Source: Massilia sp. BJB1822 (GTDB taxonomy: Bacteria > Pseudomonadota > Gammaproteobacteria > Burkholderiales > Burkholderiaceae_D). From it: 64,000 bases of DNA. A model generated the notes under the pieces. The model searched no databases. It saw only the letters and a list, made by a program, of their open reading frames with translations, and was not told the DNA's origin. The stretch lies in the NCBI RefSeq assembly GCF_013369485.1, contig NZ_JABWEB010000003.1, positions 124,001 through 188,000 of the forward strand, in the 5' to 3' direction. Both the position numbers and the translations under genes were made by a program. Below are positions 36,627-46,906 of this stretch, in pieces. Positions within the stretch are counted from its first letter, which is position 1; the number at the start of each line of letters is the position of its first letter.

Positions 36627-38597
36627 TTAGCCGCGCGGGCGCTGGCGGTGGAAGACCAGCGGGCTGTATGGAATGGCCGATGGCGGCGGCGAGTTCAGAA
36701 TGTTCGTCTTCATCGCGCCCACCACATGCATCTCGCAGGGCTTGCAGTCGAAGCGCAGCGTGTAGCGCTCGTTGCCGCTGACCAGCGTCATCGGCTCGGC
36801 GCGCACCTGGCCCTGGACGCCTTGCACGCCCTTGGCCTGCTTGGGACACAGGTTGAAGGAGAAGCGCAGGCAGTGCTTGGTGATCATCAGCGATACTTCG
36901 CCCGGCTCTTCATGCGCCTCATAAGCTGCGTCGATCAGCTGCACGCCATGCTTGTGATAGAAGGCGCGCGCCTTTTCGTTGTACACATTGGCCAGATAGC
37001 TGAGCTGCGTTTCCGGATAGGCCGCAGGCGGTTCTTCCGCCGGCTTGCGCTCAGGACGCAGCCAGGCCGCCACGCGCGCCGCCTCGTGCGCCTCGATCGC
37101 TTCGCGCCGCAGAGCATTGATGGCCGAGGAGGGCACGAACCATGGGCGCGACAATGCCAGTTCCACCTGGCGCGCTTCGAACATGGTGTTGCCCAATTTG
37201 CCCAGACTGGCGCGCAGCGATGCGTCGGCCAGCTCCGCCTGTTGCGCAGGCTGGAATTCAATGAGCGCTTCGGTCGAGCTGGCGATGCCATCCTCGTCGC
37301 AGATGCTCAGACACAGGCCGCCGGCGCATTCGCTCAGCGTCAAGTCCAGCGCCACCTTGCGGTCGGAGGACTTCTTGTTCAGCGCCGCTTCCCACTGGTG
37401 GTCGCGGTTGCGGTGGATCACGGTGCCGACTTTCAGGCCGGGCAGGGTGTTCAGTATCTCGTTGGGGAAGACGCGCCAGCGCTGGCCTTCCTCATCCTCG
37501 CCCAGCTTTTGCGCTGTATTCGCCTGAATGCCCACCGTGGTGCGCTTGTTCATATAGTTCAAGCCATCGCCGTTCGCCAGCGGCGCATTGGCGACGAGGT
37601 CGAAATGGTCGCCGCCGATGCGGCTCACCGTACCCAGCTCCACGCCCACATACTTGGGCGAATCGAAGGCGCCGATGTCCACCAGGCGGCCCTGGGCGAA
37701 GTAGTCGGTATGGCCACGGTGGAAGTTTTTGTCCACGTCGGGCGTGAACAGCACCTTGGTCTGGCCGCTGGAAGCGCGCGCCAGCTCGGGGCGGCGCTCC
37801 AGGATCTCGTCCAGCAGCAGGCGATAATGGGCGGTGATGTTCTTCACATAGCCCATGTCCTTGTAGCGGCCCTCGATCTTGAAGGAGCGGATGCCGGCGT
37901 CGACCAGGGCTTCCAGATTGCGGCTCTGGTCATTGTCCTTCATCGACAGCAGGTGTTTTTCATATGCCACAACGCGGCCCTGGCCGTCGGACAGGGTATA
38001 CGGCAGGCGGCAGGCCTGCGAGCAGTCGCCCCGGTTGGCGCTGCGGCCGGTGTCGGCGTGCGAGATATAGCATTGGCCGGAGAAGGCCACGCATAGCGCG
38101 CCGTGGATGAAGTATTCCAGCGGCGTGTCGACTTCCGCTCGGATATTGCGGATTTGCTCGATGGTCAGCTCGCGCGCCAGCACCAGCTGGGAGAAGCCCA
38201 CATTGCCGAGGAAACGCGCTTTTTCCGCAGTGCGGATATCGCACTGGGTACTGGCGTGCATCTGGATCGGCGGCAGGTCCAGTTCCAGCAGGCCCATGTC
38301 CTGGATGATGAGGGCATCGACGCCTGCTTCATACAGTTGCCAGATCTGCTTGCGCGCCGTTTCCAGCTCGGCATCGTGCATGATGGTGTTCATGGTCACG
38401 AAGATGCGGGCGTGGTAGCGGTGGGCGAATTGCGTCAGCGCGGCGATATCTTCCAGCGGATTGCTGGCGTTGTGGCGCGCGCCAAAGGCGGGGCCGCCGA
38501 TATAGACGGCATCGGCGCCATGCAGAATGGCCTCGCGGCCGATTTCAGTGGTTTTGGCGGGGGACAGCAGTTCGAGCTGGTGACTGAGCAGCGACAT
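36627..38597 (-). CDS. rlhA: U32 family 23S rRNA C2501 hydroxylation protein RlhA
   Basis: 656 residues, near-identical in layout to E. coli RlhA/YdcP, which makes 5-hydroxycytidine at 23S rRNA position 2501. MSLLSHQLELLSPAKTTEIG start, then HGADAVYIGGPAFGARHNA, the U32 signature FIHGALCVAFSGQCYIS, and cysteine-bearing GDCSQACRLPY. The C-terminal part has TKHCLRFSFNLCPKQAKG and FDCKPCEMHV, the Cys set thought to bind an Fe-S cluster. AGGAAG precedes the ATG. The EC name peptidase U32 is historical. Confidence 0.93.
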   Translation of the reverse strand: MSLLSHQLELLSPAKTTEIGREAILHGADAVYIGGPAFGARHNASNPLEDIAALTQFAHRYHARIFVTMNTIMHDAELETARKQIWQLYEAGVDALIIQDMGLLELDLPPIQMHASTQCDIRTAEKARFLGNVGFSQLVLARELTIEQIRNIRAEVDTPLEYFIHGALCVAFSGQCYISHADTGRSANRGDCSQACRLPYTLSDGQGRVVAYEKHLLSMKDNDQSRNLEALVDAGIRSFKIEGRYKDMGYVKNITAHYRLLLDEILERRPELARASSGQTKVLFTPDVDKNFHRGHTDYFAQGRLVDIGAFDSPKYVGVELGTVSRIGGDHFDLVANAPLANGDGLNYMNKRTTVGIQANTAQKLGEDEEGQRWRVFPNEILNTLPGLKVGTVIHRNRDHQWEAALNKKSSDRKVALDLTLSECAGGLCLSICDEDGIASSTEALIEFQPAQQAELADASLRASLGKLGNTMFEARQVELALSRPWFVPSSAINALRREAIEAHEAARVAAWLRPERKPAEEPPAAYPETQLSYLANVYNEKARAFYHKHGVQLIDAAYEAHEEPGEVSLMITKHCLRFSFNLCPKQAKGVQGVQGQVRAEPMTLVSGNERYTLRFDCKPCEMHVVGAMKTNILNSPPPSAIPYSPLVFHRQRPRG

Positions 38598-38655
38598 GGC
38601 AACTTCCTGGCGAAACGGAGGCGAAAATTATAACGGGAACCAGGGTCGAATGACA

Positions 38656-38678
38656 GAGGGACGCACTTGGCGTCCCTC
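38656..38678. terminator. Perfect hairpin between mop and rlhA
   Basis: GAGGGACGC (38656-38664), loop ACTTG and GCGTCCCTC (38670-38678), a perfect 9-bp stem downstream of the minus-strand Mop gene. No clear U tract on either strand, so terminator function is only likely. Confidence 0.5.
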
Positions 38679-38725
38679 CTTGCTCGGAATGCAAACATGC
38701 CGCCGGATCAAGCGGCAGCAGCCAA

Positions 38726-39154
38726 TCAGGCCTTGACGCCGACGATGACGCTGGAAGCCTTGAAAGCGGCGGTGGCAGCTTTGCCGGGCGCCAGGCCCAG
38801 ATTCGTCACGCTGTCGTTGGTGACGATGGCGACGATTTCACCGCCACCGGCCAGTTTCAGCACGACTTCGGAGTTGACGGCGCCGGTATTCACTTCCTGC
38901 ACGGTGCCGGCCAGCTGGTTGCGCGCCGACAGACGGATGCCGGAAACGTCGCTCAGCAGGATGACCCAGGACGCCTTGATCAGGGCCAGCGCTTCGGAAC
39001 CGGTCTGCAGTCCGAGCGACTCGACGCTGCCATGGGTCAGGATGGCGACGATTTTCTGGCCGTCGGCCAAGCCGATTTCCACTTCATCATTCACGGCGCC
39101 GCGCTGGATGGACGTGACTTTGCCGTTGAGTTGGTTACGGGCGCTGGTCAGCAT
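38726..39154 (-). CDS. Tandem Mop/TOBE molybdate-binding protein
   Basis: 142 residues made of two repeated TOBE (Mop) domains: SARNQLNGKVTSIQRGAVNDEVEIGLADG (about 4-70) and SARNQLAGTVQEVNTGAVNSEVVLKLAGG (about 75-140). This is the molbindin/ModG layout, which stores molybdate or tungstate in the cytoplasm. CAGGAGA lies seven bases before the ATG. No modABC gene adjacent, so it stands alone here. Confidence 0.9.
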   Translation of the reverse strand: MLTSARNQLNGKVTSIQRGAVNDEVEIGLADGQKIVAILTHGSVESLGLQTGSEALALIKASWVILLSDVSGIRLSARNQLAGTVQEVNTGAVNSEVVLKLAGGGEIVAIVTNDSVTNLGLAPGKAATAAFKASSVIVGVKA

Positions 39155-39266
39155 AATTTCTCCTGAGTAATTTTGTCGGAATGCTCATATTAACACCGAC
39201 TGTTTATGCCTGGCCTTGACTTGGATTATGTCGCCTGACAGTATCACGCCATACACTGACGCTGCC

Positions 39267-39647
39267 ATGACGCCCATTCGCCGCCACCGCCAAATCAAGC
39301 TGCTCCTGCTCGTGATCACTTTGCTGATCACGCAATGGGCGCTGGCGAGCTATGTCTGCCCCGGCCTGACGGAGCTGATGCAGCCCAAACCGGCCGCCAT
39401 GGCCGGCTGCGCGAAGATGGATATGGAGCAGCCCACGCTCTGCGTCTCTTTCGACAAGGTCGGCAAGCAATCGGCCGACCGGCCCGATTTGCCGCCGGTG
39501 CTGCCGTTTGCGGCACAGGGTATCGTCCTGGTACTGTGCCTGCTGGTTGTGGGCTGGCGCGGCTACCGTCAATTCCTGGCCTCGCCCAGCTTGCGCCGCG
39601 CCACGGCGCCGCCGCTTGCCATCCGCCACTGCTGCTTCCGTAATTGA
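39267..39647 (+). CDS. Small membrane protein with Cys/Met motif, upstream of copper efflux operon
   Basis: About 126 residues. TM helix LLLLVITLLITQWALASYV, then an external loop with CPGLTELMQPKPAAMAGCAKMDMEQPTLC, and a second TM LPFAAQGIVLVLCLLVVGW. The Cys/Met motif resembles small copper-resistance proteins encoded ahead of cusCBA-like genes and could bind Cu(I). Start uncertain: the ATG at 39267 has no strong ribosome-binding site, and in-frame ATGs lie at 39216 and 39228. Confidence 0.55.
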   Translation: MTPIRRHRQIKLLLLVITLLITQWALASYVCPGLTELMQPKPAAMAGCAKMDMEQPTLCVSFDKVGKQSADRPDLPPVLPFAAQGIVLVLCLLVVGWRGYRQFLASPSLRRATAPPLAIRHCCFRN

Positions 39648-39720
39648 CACTTCTCCAAGCCTGAACTGAGTTGCGCCGCAGTCTTCTGCCCGCGCCTATT
39701 CGTTTTGTCTGGAGAATCAC

Positions 39721-40992
39721 ATGTCTTGTTTCCATTGCCTTCCGCCGTGGCGCAGCGCGCTGCTGGCGGTATTGCTCATGCCTGCTGCCGCCTTGGCGCA
39801 GACGGAGCTGACCTTGGCCGAGGCCCAGCGCCAGGCCGTCCAACGTTCGGGCCAGATCCGCGCCCAGGGCGCCGCCATCGACGCCGCGCGCGAAATGGCT
39901 ATCGCCGCCGGCCAATTGCCTGATCCCGTATTGAAAGTCGGGGTGGATAATATGCCGCTCAGCGGCCCCGATCGCGCCAGCCTTGGCGCCGACTCCATGA
40001 CCATGCGCCGCATCGGCGTAATGCAGGAGTGGACCAGCCGGGAAAAACGCAGCCTGAATGCCCAGCGCTACGAGCGCGAGGCCGACAAGGGCAGGGCGGC
40101 CCGCGCCGATGCGCTTGCCGCCATCCGGCGCGATGCAGCGCTGGCCTGGTATGAACGCCATTACGCCGACGCGGCGCGGCTTCTTCTGGAAGCTCAATTG
40201 ACCCAGGCGGCTGACCAGTTGCGCGCCGCCGAAGCCAGCTACCGCGCCGGACGCGGCTCGCTGGCCGATGTGCTGGCGGCGAAAACGGCCATCGGCCAGC
40301 TGGAAGACCGCCGCAGCGAAGCCCAGCGCCGCAGCCGCGCGGCAGAAACCGGCCTGGCACGCTGGATAGGCAGCGCCGCCAGCATGCCGCTGGCGCCAGC
40401 GCCGCATTCGGCGCAGTCCGAGGCGCTGGCGTCAACGGTGCAGCAAAGCCTGGAAAACCATCCCCAGCTGCAAAGGCAACGCAATGAGATTGCGCTGGCC
40501 GATACCGAGGCGCAGCGCGCGCAAGCCAACCGCAAATCCGACTGGACCTGGGAAGTGACTTTCCAGCAGCGCGGCCCGGGCTACCCGAATATGGTTTCCT
40601 TCGGCGTGTCTGTCCCGCTGCAATGGGACCGGCGCCAGCGCCAGGACCGCGAATTGGCGGCGCAACTGGCGCGGGCAGCCCAGGCGCGGGCCGAGCATGA
40701 GGATCTGCTGCGTGTTCGCAGCGCCGAAACGCAGCAAATTGCCGACGAATGGCGCACCCTGCATGCGCGCCACGAACGCTACGTCCAGGAGCTGCTGCCG
40801 CTATCCGCACAGCGTATCCAGGCGCTGCTGGCTGCCTATTCCGGCGGCAAAGCCACGCTGACCGAGCTGCTGTCGGCCAATCGCGATGCGCTGGACATGC
40901 GCCTGCAAGCCTTGCAGCTGGAGGCCGACAGCGCCCGCCTGCGTACTCAGCTCGACTATCTGATTCCCGCAATGCCGGAGGTGAAACCGTGA
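39721..40992 (+). CDS. cusC: TolC-family outer-membrane channel (CusC-like)
   Basis: 423 residues. Signal peptide ending LMPAAALAQ. Two outer-membrane-efflux-protein halves with coiled-coil helices: LTLAEAQRQAVQRSGQIRAQG near the start, AEASYRAGRGSLADVLAAKTAIGQLEDRR and, in the second half, LAAYSGGKATLTELLSANRDALDMRLQ. Outer-membrane partner of the CusBA-like pump. TCTGGAG precedes the ATG. The symbol is by analogy to the operon. Confidence 0.85.
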   Translation: MSCFHCLPPWRSALLAVLLMPAAALAQTELTLAEAQRQAVQRSGQIRAQGAAIDAAREMAIAAGQLPDPVLKVGVDNMPLSGPDRASLGADSMTMRRIGVMQEWTSREKRSLNAQRYEREADKGRAARADALAAIRRDAALAWYERHYADAARLLLEAQLTQAADQLRAAEASYRAGRGSLADVLAAKTAIGQLEDRRSEAQRRSRAAETGLARWIGSAASMPLAPAPHSAQSEALASTVQQSLENHPQLQRQRNEIALADTEAQRAQANRKSDWTWEVTFQQRGPGYPNMVSFGVSVPLQWDRRQRQDRELAAQLARAAQARAEHEDLLRVRSAETQQIADEWRTLHARHERYVQELLPLSAQRIQALLAAYSGGKATLTELLSANRDALDMRLQALQLEADSARLRTQLDYLIPAMPEVKP

Positions 40993-42314
40993 ACCAACGT
41001 ATTTTGATCGGCGCGGCGGTGGCCGCGCTTGTGCTGGGCGCGGGCGGCGCGGCCCTCTATCAGGCAGGCCTTAACCAAGGCCGCAAAGCCGGACATGGCG
41101 ACGCCGCGCCTGCCGCAAAAGCCGGCGCCGAAAACGCGCGCAAGGTGCTGTACTGGCACGACCCCATGGTTCCCGGTCAGCGTTTCGACAAGCCGGGCAA
41201 GTCGCCCTTTATGGATATGGAGCTGGTACCGGTCTACGCCGACGAGGCCGAGGCATCCGGCACGGTGCGCATCCGCCCCGAACTGCAGCAGAATCTGGGC
41301 ATCCGCACCGCACCGGTCAGCGAAGGCGCGTTCGGCCTTGAGCTGAATATGGTCGGCAATGTGGCCTGGGACGAGCGCGCTGTGGCCGTCGTCCCGGCCC
41401 GCGCCAGCGGCTTCGTGGAGCGCCTGCATGTGCGCGCACCTTTGCAGCCCGTGCGGCGCGGCCAGGCGCTGGCCGAACTGTATATGCCGGAATGGGTGGC
41501 GGCGCAGGAGGAATACCTGGCAGTGCGCGCCATGCGCGGCAGCGGTCTGGCAGGGCTGGAAGCGGCGGCGCGCCAGCGCATGCGCCTGGTGGGCATGGAG
41601 GAGCCGCAAATCCGCCAGGTGGAAGCCAGCGGCAAGGTGCTGGCGCGCCTGACGCTCACAGCGCCGCGCGATGGCGTGGTGGCCGAGCTGTCGGCACGCG
41701 AGGGAATGGCGGTAGCGGCGGGGACGCCCCTGTTCCGCATCAACGGCCTGTCCAGCGTATGGCTGTTGGCCGAGGTGCCGGAGGTGCAGGCAGGCAGCCT
41801 GCATCCGGGCGCTGCGGTGCAGGGCCAGGCTGCGGCCTTGCCGGGAGTGGTCCTACGCGGCAAAGTGGCGGCGTTGCTGCCCGAGGTAGATGCTGCCACG
41901 CGCACGCTGAAGGCGCGCATCGAGCTCGATAATCCCGCTGGACGGCTGGCGCCCGGCATGTTCGTCACGCTCTCGCTGCCGTCGGCGCAGGGCAGGCCGG
42001 CGCTGAGCGTGCCGTCCGACGCGGTGGTCCAGACCGGGCGGCGCAGCGTTGTCTTCGTGGCCGAGGCACAAGGCGAATTCCGGCCGGTGGAAGTGCAGAC
42101 CGGTGCCGAATCCGGCGGACGGACAGAAATCCGTTCCGGCCTGAGCGCCGGCCACCAAGTGGTGGTTTCCGGCCAGTTCCTGCTGGATTCCGAAGCCAGT
42201 TTGCGCGGTACGGCCGAACGCATGGGCGGCGCGGCGCCGGCAGCCAAGCCCGATCCGCATGCCGATCACGGCGCGCATGGCGCGGCGGCCCATTCTGCGG
42301 GAGAGCATAAATGA
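40989..42314 (+). CDS. cusB: RND periplasmic adaptor with heavy-metal-binding domain (CusB-like)
   Basis: 441 residues. GTG start at 40989 overlapping the previous stop by four bases (GTGA), with GGAGGTGAAACC upstream. N-terminal TM/anchor, then a heavy-metal-binding domain [29 protein letters not shown] (about 55-85), a hairpin-lipoyl core and membrane-proximal domains. The C-terminus is a His-rich tail, [18 protein letters not shown]. Periplasmic partner of the CusA-like pump. Confidence 0.9.
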   Translation: MNQRILIGAAVAALVLGAGGAALYQAGLNQGRKAGHGDAAPAAKAGAENARKVLYWHDPMVPGQRFDKPGKSPFMDMELVPVYADEAEASGTVRIRPELQQNLGIRTAPVSEGAFGLELNMVGNVAWDERAVAVVPARASGFVERLHVRAPLQPVRRGQALAELYMPEWVAAQEEYLAVRAMRGSGLAGLEAAARQRMRLVGMEEPQIRQVEASGKVLARLTLTAPRDGVVAELSAREGMAVAAGTPLFRINGLSSVWLLAEVPEVQAGSLHPGAAVQGQAAALPGVVLRGKVAALLPEVDAATRTLKARIELDNPAGRLAPGMFVTLSLPSAQGRPALSVPSDAVVQTGRRSVVFVAEAQGEFRPVEVQTGAESGGRTEIRSGLSAGHQVVVSGQFLLDSEASLRGTAERMGGAAPAAKPDPHADHGAHGAAAHSAGEHK

Positions 42315-45300
42315 TCGCGCGTTTGATCCGCTGGTCCATCGCCAACCGCTTCCTGGTGCTGCTGGCGACGCTGGGCCTGGCCGTCTGGGGCGGCTGGGCG
42401 CTGCAGCGCACGCCGCTTGACGCGATTCCCGACCTGTCCGATACCCAGGTCATCATCCGCACCAGCTATCCCGGCCAGGCGCCGCAGATCGTCGAGAACC
42501 AGATCACCTATCCGCTGACGACGACGATGCTCTCCGTTCCCGGCGCGCAAACGGTGCGCGGCTATTCCTTCTTTGGCGACTCATTCGTCTACATCCTGTT
42601 CGAGGACGGTACCGACCCATATTGGGCGCGTTCGCGCGTGTTGGAGTATCTGAACCAGGTGCAGTCACGCTTGCCGCAGCAGGCCAAATCCGCCCTCGGC
42701 CCGGATGCGACCGGGGTTGGTTGGGTCTACGAGTATGCCCTGGTCGACCGCAGCGGGCGCATGGACCTGGGCCAGTTGCGCGCCCTGCAGGACTGGTTCC
42801 TGAAATTCGAGCTGAAAACCGTGCCGAATGTGGCGGAGGTGGCCAGCATCGGCGGCATGGTGCGCCAATATCAGATCCAGCTCGATCCCGCCAAAATGCG
42901 CGCCTTGAATATCCCGCACAGCCGCGTGATCGAGGCGGTGCGCAAGGCCAACCAGGAAAGCGGCGGCTCGGTGCTGGAACTGGCCGAAGCCGAGTATATG
43001 GTGCGCGCCTCCGGCTATCTGAAAGGGCTGGACGATTTCCGCAGGATTCCGCTCGAAACCAGCGCCGCCGGCGTGCCCGTGCGCCTGGGCGATGTGGCGC
43101 GCATCCAGATCGGCCCCGAAATGCGGCGCGGCATTGCTGACCTGGATGGGCAGGGCGAGGTGGCGGGCGGCGTGATCATCATGCGCTCGGGTAAAAACGC
43201 GCTGGCCACCATCGACGCGGTAAAGGCCAAGCTGGCCGCGCTGAAAGCCAGCCTGCCACCGGGCGTGGAAGTGGTGCCGGTATATGACCGTTCCAATCTG
43301 ATCCGGCGCGCCGTGGACAATCTCCAGCATAAGCTGCTGGAGGAATTCGCCGTAGTAGCCCTAGTTTGCGCACTCTTCCTCTTCCATGCGCGTTCGGCGC
43401 TGGTGGCGATCGTGACTTTGCCGCTTGGCGTGCTGGCTTCTTATCTGGTGATGCATTACCAAGGCGTGAATGCCAACATCATGTCGCTGGGCGGGATTGC
43501 GATTGCGGTCGGCGCCATGGTCGATGCGGCCGTTGTGATGATCGAGAACGCGCACAAGCATATCGAAGCCTGGCAGCGCGATCACCCGGAGCAGACGCTG
43601 GCCGGCGAAGCGCATTGGCGCGTAATCGCTGAAGCCGCGGCCGAAGTCGGCCCCGCGCTGTTCCTGTCGCTACTGGTGATCGTGCTTTCCTTCATTCCGG
43701 TGTTCACGCTGGAGGCGCAGGAAGGCAAGCTGTTCGCGCCCCTGGCCCTGACCAAGACCTATGCCATGGCCGCCGCCGCCGTGCTGGCCGTGACCCTGGT
43801 GCCAGTGCTGATGGGGTATCTGATACGCGGCCGCATTCCGCCGGAACACAGCAATCCGCTCAACCGCTGGCTGATCCGCGCCTACCGTCCCGTGCTCGAT
43901 TGGGCGTTGCGATGGCCCAAGTCCTGCCTGCTGGCAGCCGCTTTGCTGGCATTGGCCACGGTCTGGCCGCTGACGCGCCTGGGCGGCGAGTTCATGCCGC
44001 CGCTGGACGAGGGCGACCTGCTGTATATGCCCTCGGCCTTGCCCGGCATCGGCGCCGGCAAGGCAGCCCAGTTGCTGCAACAGACCGACCGCCTGATCAA
44101 GACCGTACCGGAGGTGCAAAGCGTGTTCGGCAAAGCAGGGCGTGCCGACAGCGCGACCGATCCTGCGCCGCTGGAAATGTTCGAAACCACCATCCAGTTC
44201 AAGCCGCGCGAGCAATGGCGGCCCGGCATGACGCCGGACAAGCTGGTGGCGGAACTGGACCGCATCGTCCAGGTGCCGGGCCTGTCGAATATCTGGGTGC
44301 CGCCCATCCGCAACCGCATCGATATGCTGGCCACCGGCATCAAAAGCCCGGTCGGCATCAAAGTGGCCGGACCGGACCTGCAAACCATCGACCGCATCAC
44401 GGCCCAGGTTGAGCAGGTGGTGCGCAAGCTGCCCGCAGTATCCTCGGCCCTGGCCGAGCGCCTGAACGGCGGGCGTTATGTGGACGTGCATATCGACCGC
44501 GATGCGGCGGCGCGCTATGGCCTGAACATCGCTGACGTGCATGAAGTGATCGCGGCGGCCGTGGGCGGCGACAATATCGGCGAGGTGGTGGACGGCTTGC
44601 AGCGCTTCCCCGTGAATGTGCGCTATCCGCGCGAACTGCGCGATTCGGTGGACAGCCTGCGCGCCTTACCGGTGCTGACCGCGCGCGGCGCGCAGATCCG
44701 GCTGGGCGATGTGGCGGAACTGCGCATGGCCGACGGCCCGCCCATGCTCAAGAGCGAGAATGCGCGGCTGTCCGGCTGGGTCTACGTGGACATCCGCGGC
44801 CGGGATCTCAGCTCAGCGGTGCGCGAGATGCAGCAGGCCGTCGCGCAGCAGGTCCAGCTGCCGCCCGGCTATGCGCTGTCCTGGTCCGGCCAGTTCGAAT
44901 ATATGGAAAGGGCGGCGGCCAAGCTCAAGGTCGTGGTGCCGGCCACGCTGCTGATCATTTTCGTGCTGCTCTACCTCACGTTTCGCCGCGTGGATGAAGC
45001 ACTGCTGATCATGGCGACGCTGCCGCTTGCGCTGGCCGGCGGCGTGTGGCTGCTATGGCTGCTGGACCACCACCTCTCGGTGGCCAGCGGCGTCGGTTTC
45101 ATCGCTCTGGCCGGGGTGGCAGCGGAATTCGGCGTGATTATGCTGCTCTACCTGAAGCAGGCCTGGGAGGGCCGCGTGGCCGAAGGCAGGCAGGAGGAGG
45201 GCGACTTGCTCGCAGCCATCCGCGAAGGCGCCGTGCTGCGCGTGCGGCCCAAAGCCATGACGGTGGCCGTGATCGTGGCGGGCCTGGTGCCGATCATGCT

Positions 45301-45457
45301 GGGCGGCGGCACAGGCTCGGAAGTCATGCAGCGCATAGCGGCGCCGATGGTGGGCGGCATGCTGACGGCGCCGCTGCTGTCCATGCTCGTCGTGCCGCTG
45401 GCCTACCTGTTGCTGCGGCGGCGCGAAAGGGGCGGCGCAAACGCGGCGAAGACTTAA
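42311..45457 (+). CDS. cusA: CusA/CzcA-type heavy-metal RND efflux pump
   Basis: 1048 residues, E. coli CusA length. Proton relay [17 protein letters not shown] near residue 405, with the Asp at the same position as in E. coli CusA. Two RND halves with large periplasmic loops; the pump domain has [24 protein letters not shown], close to the CusA methionine region, which favours Cu(I)/Ag(I) over divalent Co/Zn/Cd. Overlaps the adaptor gene by four bases. Completes a cusCBA operon. Confidence 0.92.
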   Translation: MIARLIRWSIANRFLVLLATLGLAVWGGWALQRTPLDAIPDLSDTQVIIRTSYPGQAPQIVENQITYPLTTTMLSVPGAQTVRGYSFFGDSFVYILFEDGTDPYWARSRVLEYLNQVQSRLPQQAKSALGPDATGVGWVYEYALVDRSGRMDLGQLRALQDWFLKFELKTVPNVAEVASIGGMVRQYQIQLDPAKMRALNIPHSRVIEAVRKANQESGGSVLELAEAEYMVRASGYLKGLDDFRRIPLETSAAGVPVRLGDVARIQIGPEMRRGIADLDGQGEVAGGVIIMRSGKNALATIDAVKAKLAALKASLPPGVEVVPVYDRSNLIRRAVDNLQHKLLEEFAVVALVCALFLFHARSALVAIVTLPLGVLASYLVMHYQGVNANIMSLGGIAIAVGAMVDAAVVMIENAHKHIEAWQRDHPEQTLAGEAHWRVIAEAAAEVGPALFLSLLVIVLSFIPVFTLEAQEGKLFAPLALTKTYAMAAAAVLAVTLVPVLMGYLIRGRIPPEHSNPLNRWLIRAYRPVLDWALRWPKSCLLAAALLALATVWPLTRLGGEFMPPLDEGDLLYMPSALPGIGAGKAAQLLQQTDRLIKTVPEVQSVFGKAGRADSATDPAPLEMFETTIQFKPREQWRPGMTPDKLVAELDRIVQVPGLSNIWVPPIRNRIDMLATGIKSPVGIKVAGPDLQTIDRITAQVEQVVRKLPAVSSALAERLNGGRYVDVHIDRDAAARYGLNIADVHEVIAAAVGGDNIGEVVDGLQRFPVNVRYPRELRDSVDSLRALPVLTARGAQIRLGDVAELRMADGPPMLKSENARLSGWVYVDIRGRDLSSAVREMQQAVAQQVQLPPGYALSWSGQFEYMERAAAKLKVVVPATLLIIFVLLYLTFRRVDEALLIMATLPLALAGGVWLLWLLDHHLSVASGVGFIALAGVAAEFGVIMLLYLKQAWEGRVAEGRQEEGDLLAAIREGAVLRVRPKAMTVAVIVAGLVPIMLGGGTGSEVMQRIAAPMVGGMLTAPLLSMLVVPLAYLLLRRRERGGANAAKT

Positions 45458-45480
45458 AAAATCCTTGTTGTATTTTTTAC

Positions 45481-45533
45481 TTGATCATCCATAACCTATG
45501 GGTTATAGTTTTACACATAACTTGTTGGTTATG
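45481..45533 (+). promoter_or_regulatory. Promoter with two ArsR-type operators
   Basis: TTGATC (45481-45486), 17-bp spacer, TATAGT (45504-45509). Two copies of CATAAC-N6-GTTAT: 45490-45507 overlapping the -10, and 45516-45533 just downstream, separated centre to centre by 26 bp. Autoregulation by the adjacent ArsR gene is the simple reading. Confidence 0.75.
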
Positions 45534-45540
45534 GAATCAA

Positions 45541-45867
45541 ATGACTACCTCTTCTCATGACGCGCTCTTTAAAGCATTGTCCGACCCCACACGGCGGGCC
45601 ATCTTCGAAACGCTATGTTCGGGCGGCGAACAGACTGTGGGCGGGCTGACCGCGCAGTCCCACATCTCGCAGCCGGCTGTGTCCAAGCACCTCGCGGTGC
45701 TGAAGCAGGCCGGCCTCGTACTCGACCGCCATGAGGGACGCCAAACCCACTACAGCGCGCAGTTGCAGGCGTTGTCTCCGCTGCTCGACTGGACCAACCA
45801 GATGAAGCGTTTCTGGGAAAGCCGGTTCGACGATCTTGAAGACCTACTGAAAAGGATGGACCAATGA
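45541..45867 (+). CDS. ArsR/SmtB-type HTH repressor
   Basis: 108 residues. Winged HTH: LFKALSDPTRRAIFETLCSGGEQTVGGLTAQSHISQPAVSKHLAVLKQAGLVLDRHEGRQTHYSA. No conserved Cys/His metal site; the paired SRPBCC gene indicates the non-metal SdpR/AHSA1-linked group. The promoter carries two CATAAC-N6-GTTAT operators. Followed with a four-base overlap by the SRPBCC gene. Confidence 0.9.
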   Translation: MTTSSHDALFKALSDPTRRAIFETLCSGGEQTVGGLTAQSHISQPAVSKHLAVLKQAGLVLDRHEGRQTHYSAQLQALSPLLDWTNQMKRFWESRFDDLEDLLKRMDQ

Positions 45868-46280
45868 ACGACACCGCACTCCAACTTCGCACCGTTGTGG
45901 TTGAACGCGAATTTCCCTATCCAGCAGAAAAACTGTGGCGCGCACTGACCCAACCGCACCTGATCGAGGCCTGGCTGATGAAAAGCGACTTCCAACCACG
46001 CGCCGGCCACCATTTCAAGTTCAGCGCCGACTGGGGTTCGGTCGATTGCGAAGTGATGGAAATCGAGCTGCACAAAACGCTGTCCTATACCTGGGCGGCC
46101 CATGGACTGGAAAGCGTCGTCACCTGGACGCTGGAGCCGACCCCGGGCGGCACCCAGCTGCGCATGGAGCAAGCCGGATTCCGCGCGGACCAGGAACAGG
46201 CCTACCAAGGCGCGAAAATGGGCTGGAAGCGCTTCTTCGATACGCTGGGCGGGGTGCTGGAGAAGGAGTCGGCGCAATGA
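45864..46280 (+). CDS. SRPBCC (AHSA1-like) protein
   Basis: 138 residues. VEREFPYPAEKLWRALTQPHLIEAWLMKSDF opening, central WGSVDCEVMEIELHKTLSYTW, and a C-terminal GMKxF-like MGWKRFFDTLGGVLE: a START/AHSA1-type lipid or ligand cavity. Encoded with its ArsR regulator (ATGA overlap), as usual in this family. Ligand unknown. Confidence 0.88.
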   Translation: MNDTALQLRTVVVEREFPYPAEKLWRALTQPHLIEAWLMKSDFQPRAGHHFKFSADWGSVDCEVMEIELHKTLSYTWAAHGLESVVTWTLEPTPGGTQLRMEQAGFRADQEQAYQGAKMGWKRFFDTLGGVLEKESAQ

Positions 46281-46486
46281 GCGCGGCCACGAAAAGGGCG
46301 CTGGCGCGCTGGGCTCACATCCTTCTGGGCGTTCCGGTTATCGGCTATGTGTATACTCCCTTTGAGGCATTGCCAGGCTTCGCGCACCTGGTGCGCTACA
46401 TCTATCTGCCGGCACTCGTGCTTGCGGGACTGTGGATGTGGAAAGGCCATGCCATCAAGCGCATTCTGACCGGGAGAACGGCATGA
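46277..46486 (+). CDS. Small two-TM membrane protein
   Basis: 69 residues: ARWAHILLGVPVIGYVYTPF and VRYIYLPALVLAGLWMW are the two hydrophobic segments; C-terminus KGHAIKRILTGRTA is basic. Starts with a four-base overlap of the SRPBCC stop and itself overlaps the next gene by four bases, so it is a real member of the ArsR operon. Family not recognised. Confidence 0.65.
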   Translation: MSAATKRALARWAHILLGVPVIGYVYTPFEALPGFAHLVRYIYLPALVLAGLWMWKGHAIKRILTGRTA

Positions 46487-46905
46487 AAAAAGTGGATGCG
46501 GAAGACGGCGCGCCAGCCTCGTTGCAGATCGACCGGAAATTCGCGAGCCTGGGCGACTGGCGCGGCGCGGCCCTGAGCCGGATGCGCGCCCTGATCCATG
46601 AAGCCTTGCCCGACGTGGTGGAGGAAGTGAAGTGGATGGGGACGCCGGTGTGGTCGCACAACGGCATCGTCTGCACCGGCGAAAGCTATAAGGCCTGGAT
46701 CAAGCTGACGTTCCTGAAAGGCGCGTCGCTGGACGATCCGGCTGGCCTATTCAATTCCAGCCTGGATGGCAATGCGCGCCGGGCCATCGATATCCGCGAA
46801 GGCGAGGAGGTCGATGCCCAGGCTTTCAAGGCGCTGATCAAGGCCGCGGCAGCCTTGAACTCGGAATCCAAGGCCGGCAAACGCCGGGCCAAGGTAGAGG
46901 CGTAG
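46483..46905 (+). CDS. DUF1801 domain protein
   Basis: 140 residues. Domain with LGDWRGAALSRMRALIHEALPDVVEEVKWMGTPVWSHNGIVCTGESYKAWIKLTFLKGASLDD (about 25-95) and a basic C-terminal tail SKAGKRRAKVEA. The DUF1801/YdhG fold is related to the frataxin-like fold; function unknown. Last gene of the ArsR-SRPBCC operon (four-base overlap). Converges with the NAD(P)-binding gene. Confidence 0.8.
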   Translation: MKKVDAEDGAPASLQIDRKFASLGDWRGAALSRMRALIHEALPDVVEEVKWMGTPVWSHNGIVCTGESYKAWIKLTFLKGASLDDPAGLFNSSLDGNARRAIDIREGEEVDAQAFKALIKAAAALNSESKAGKRRAKVEA

Positions 46906-46906
46906 A

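Noticed and set aside
36621..38096. 491-residue forward frame opposite rlhA
   Set aside because: Antisense shadow of a well-recognised gene.
42622..43140. 172-residue alternative forward frame inside cusA
   Set aside because: Out-of-frame shadow of the RND pump.
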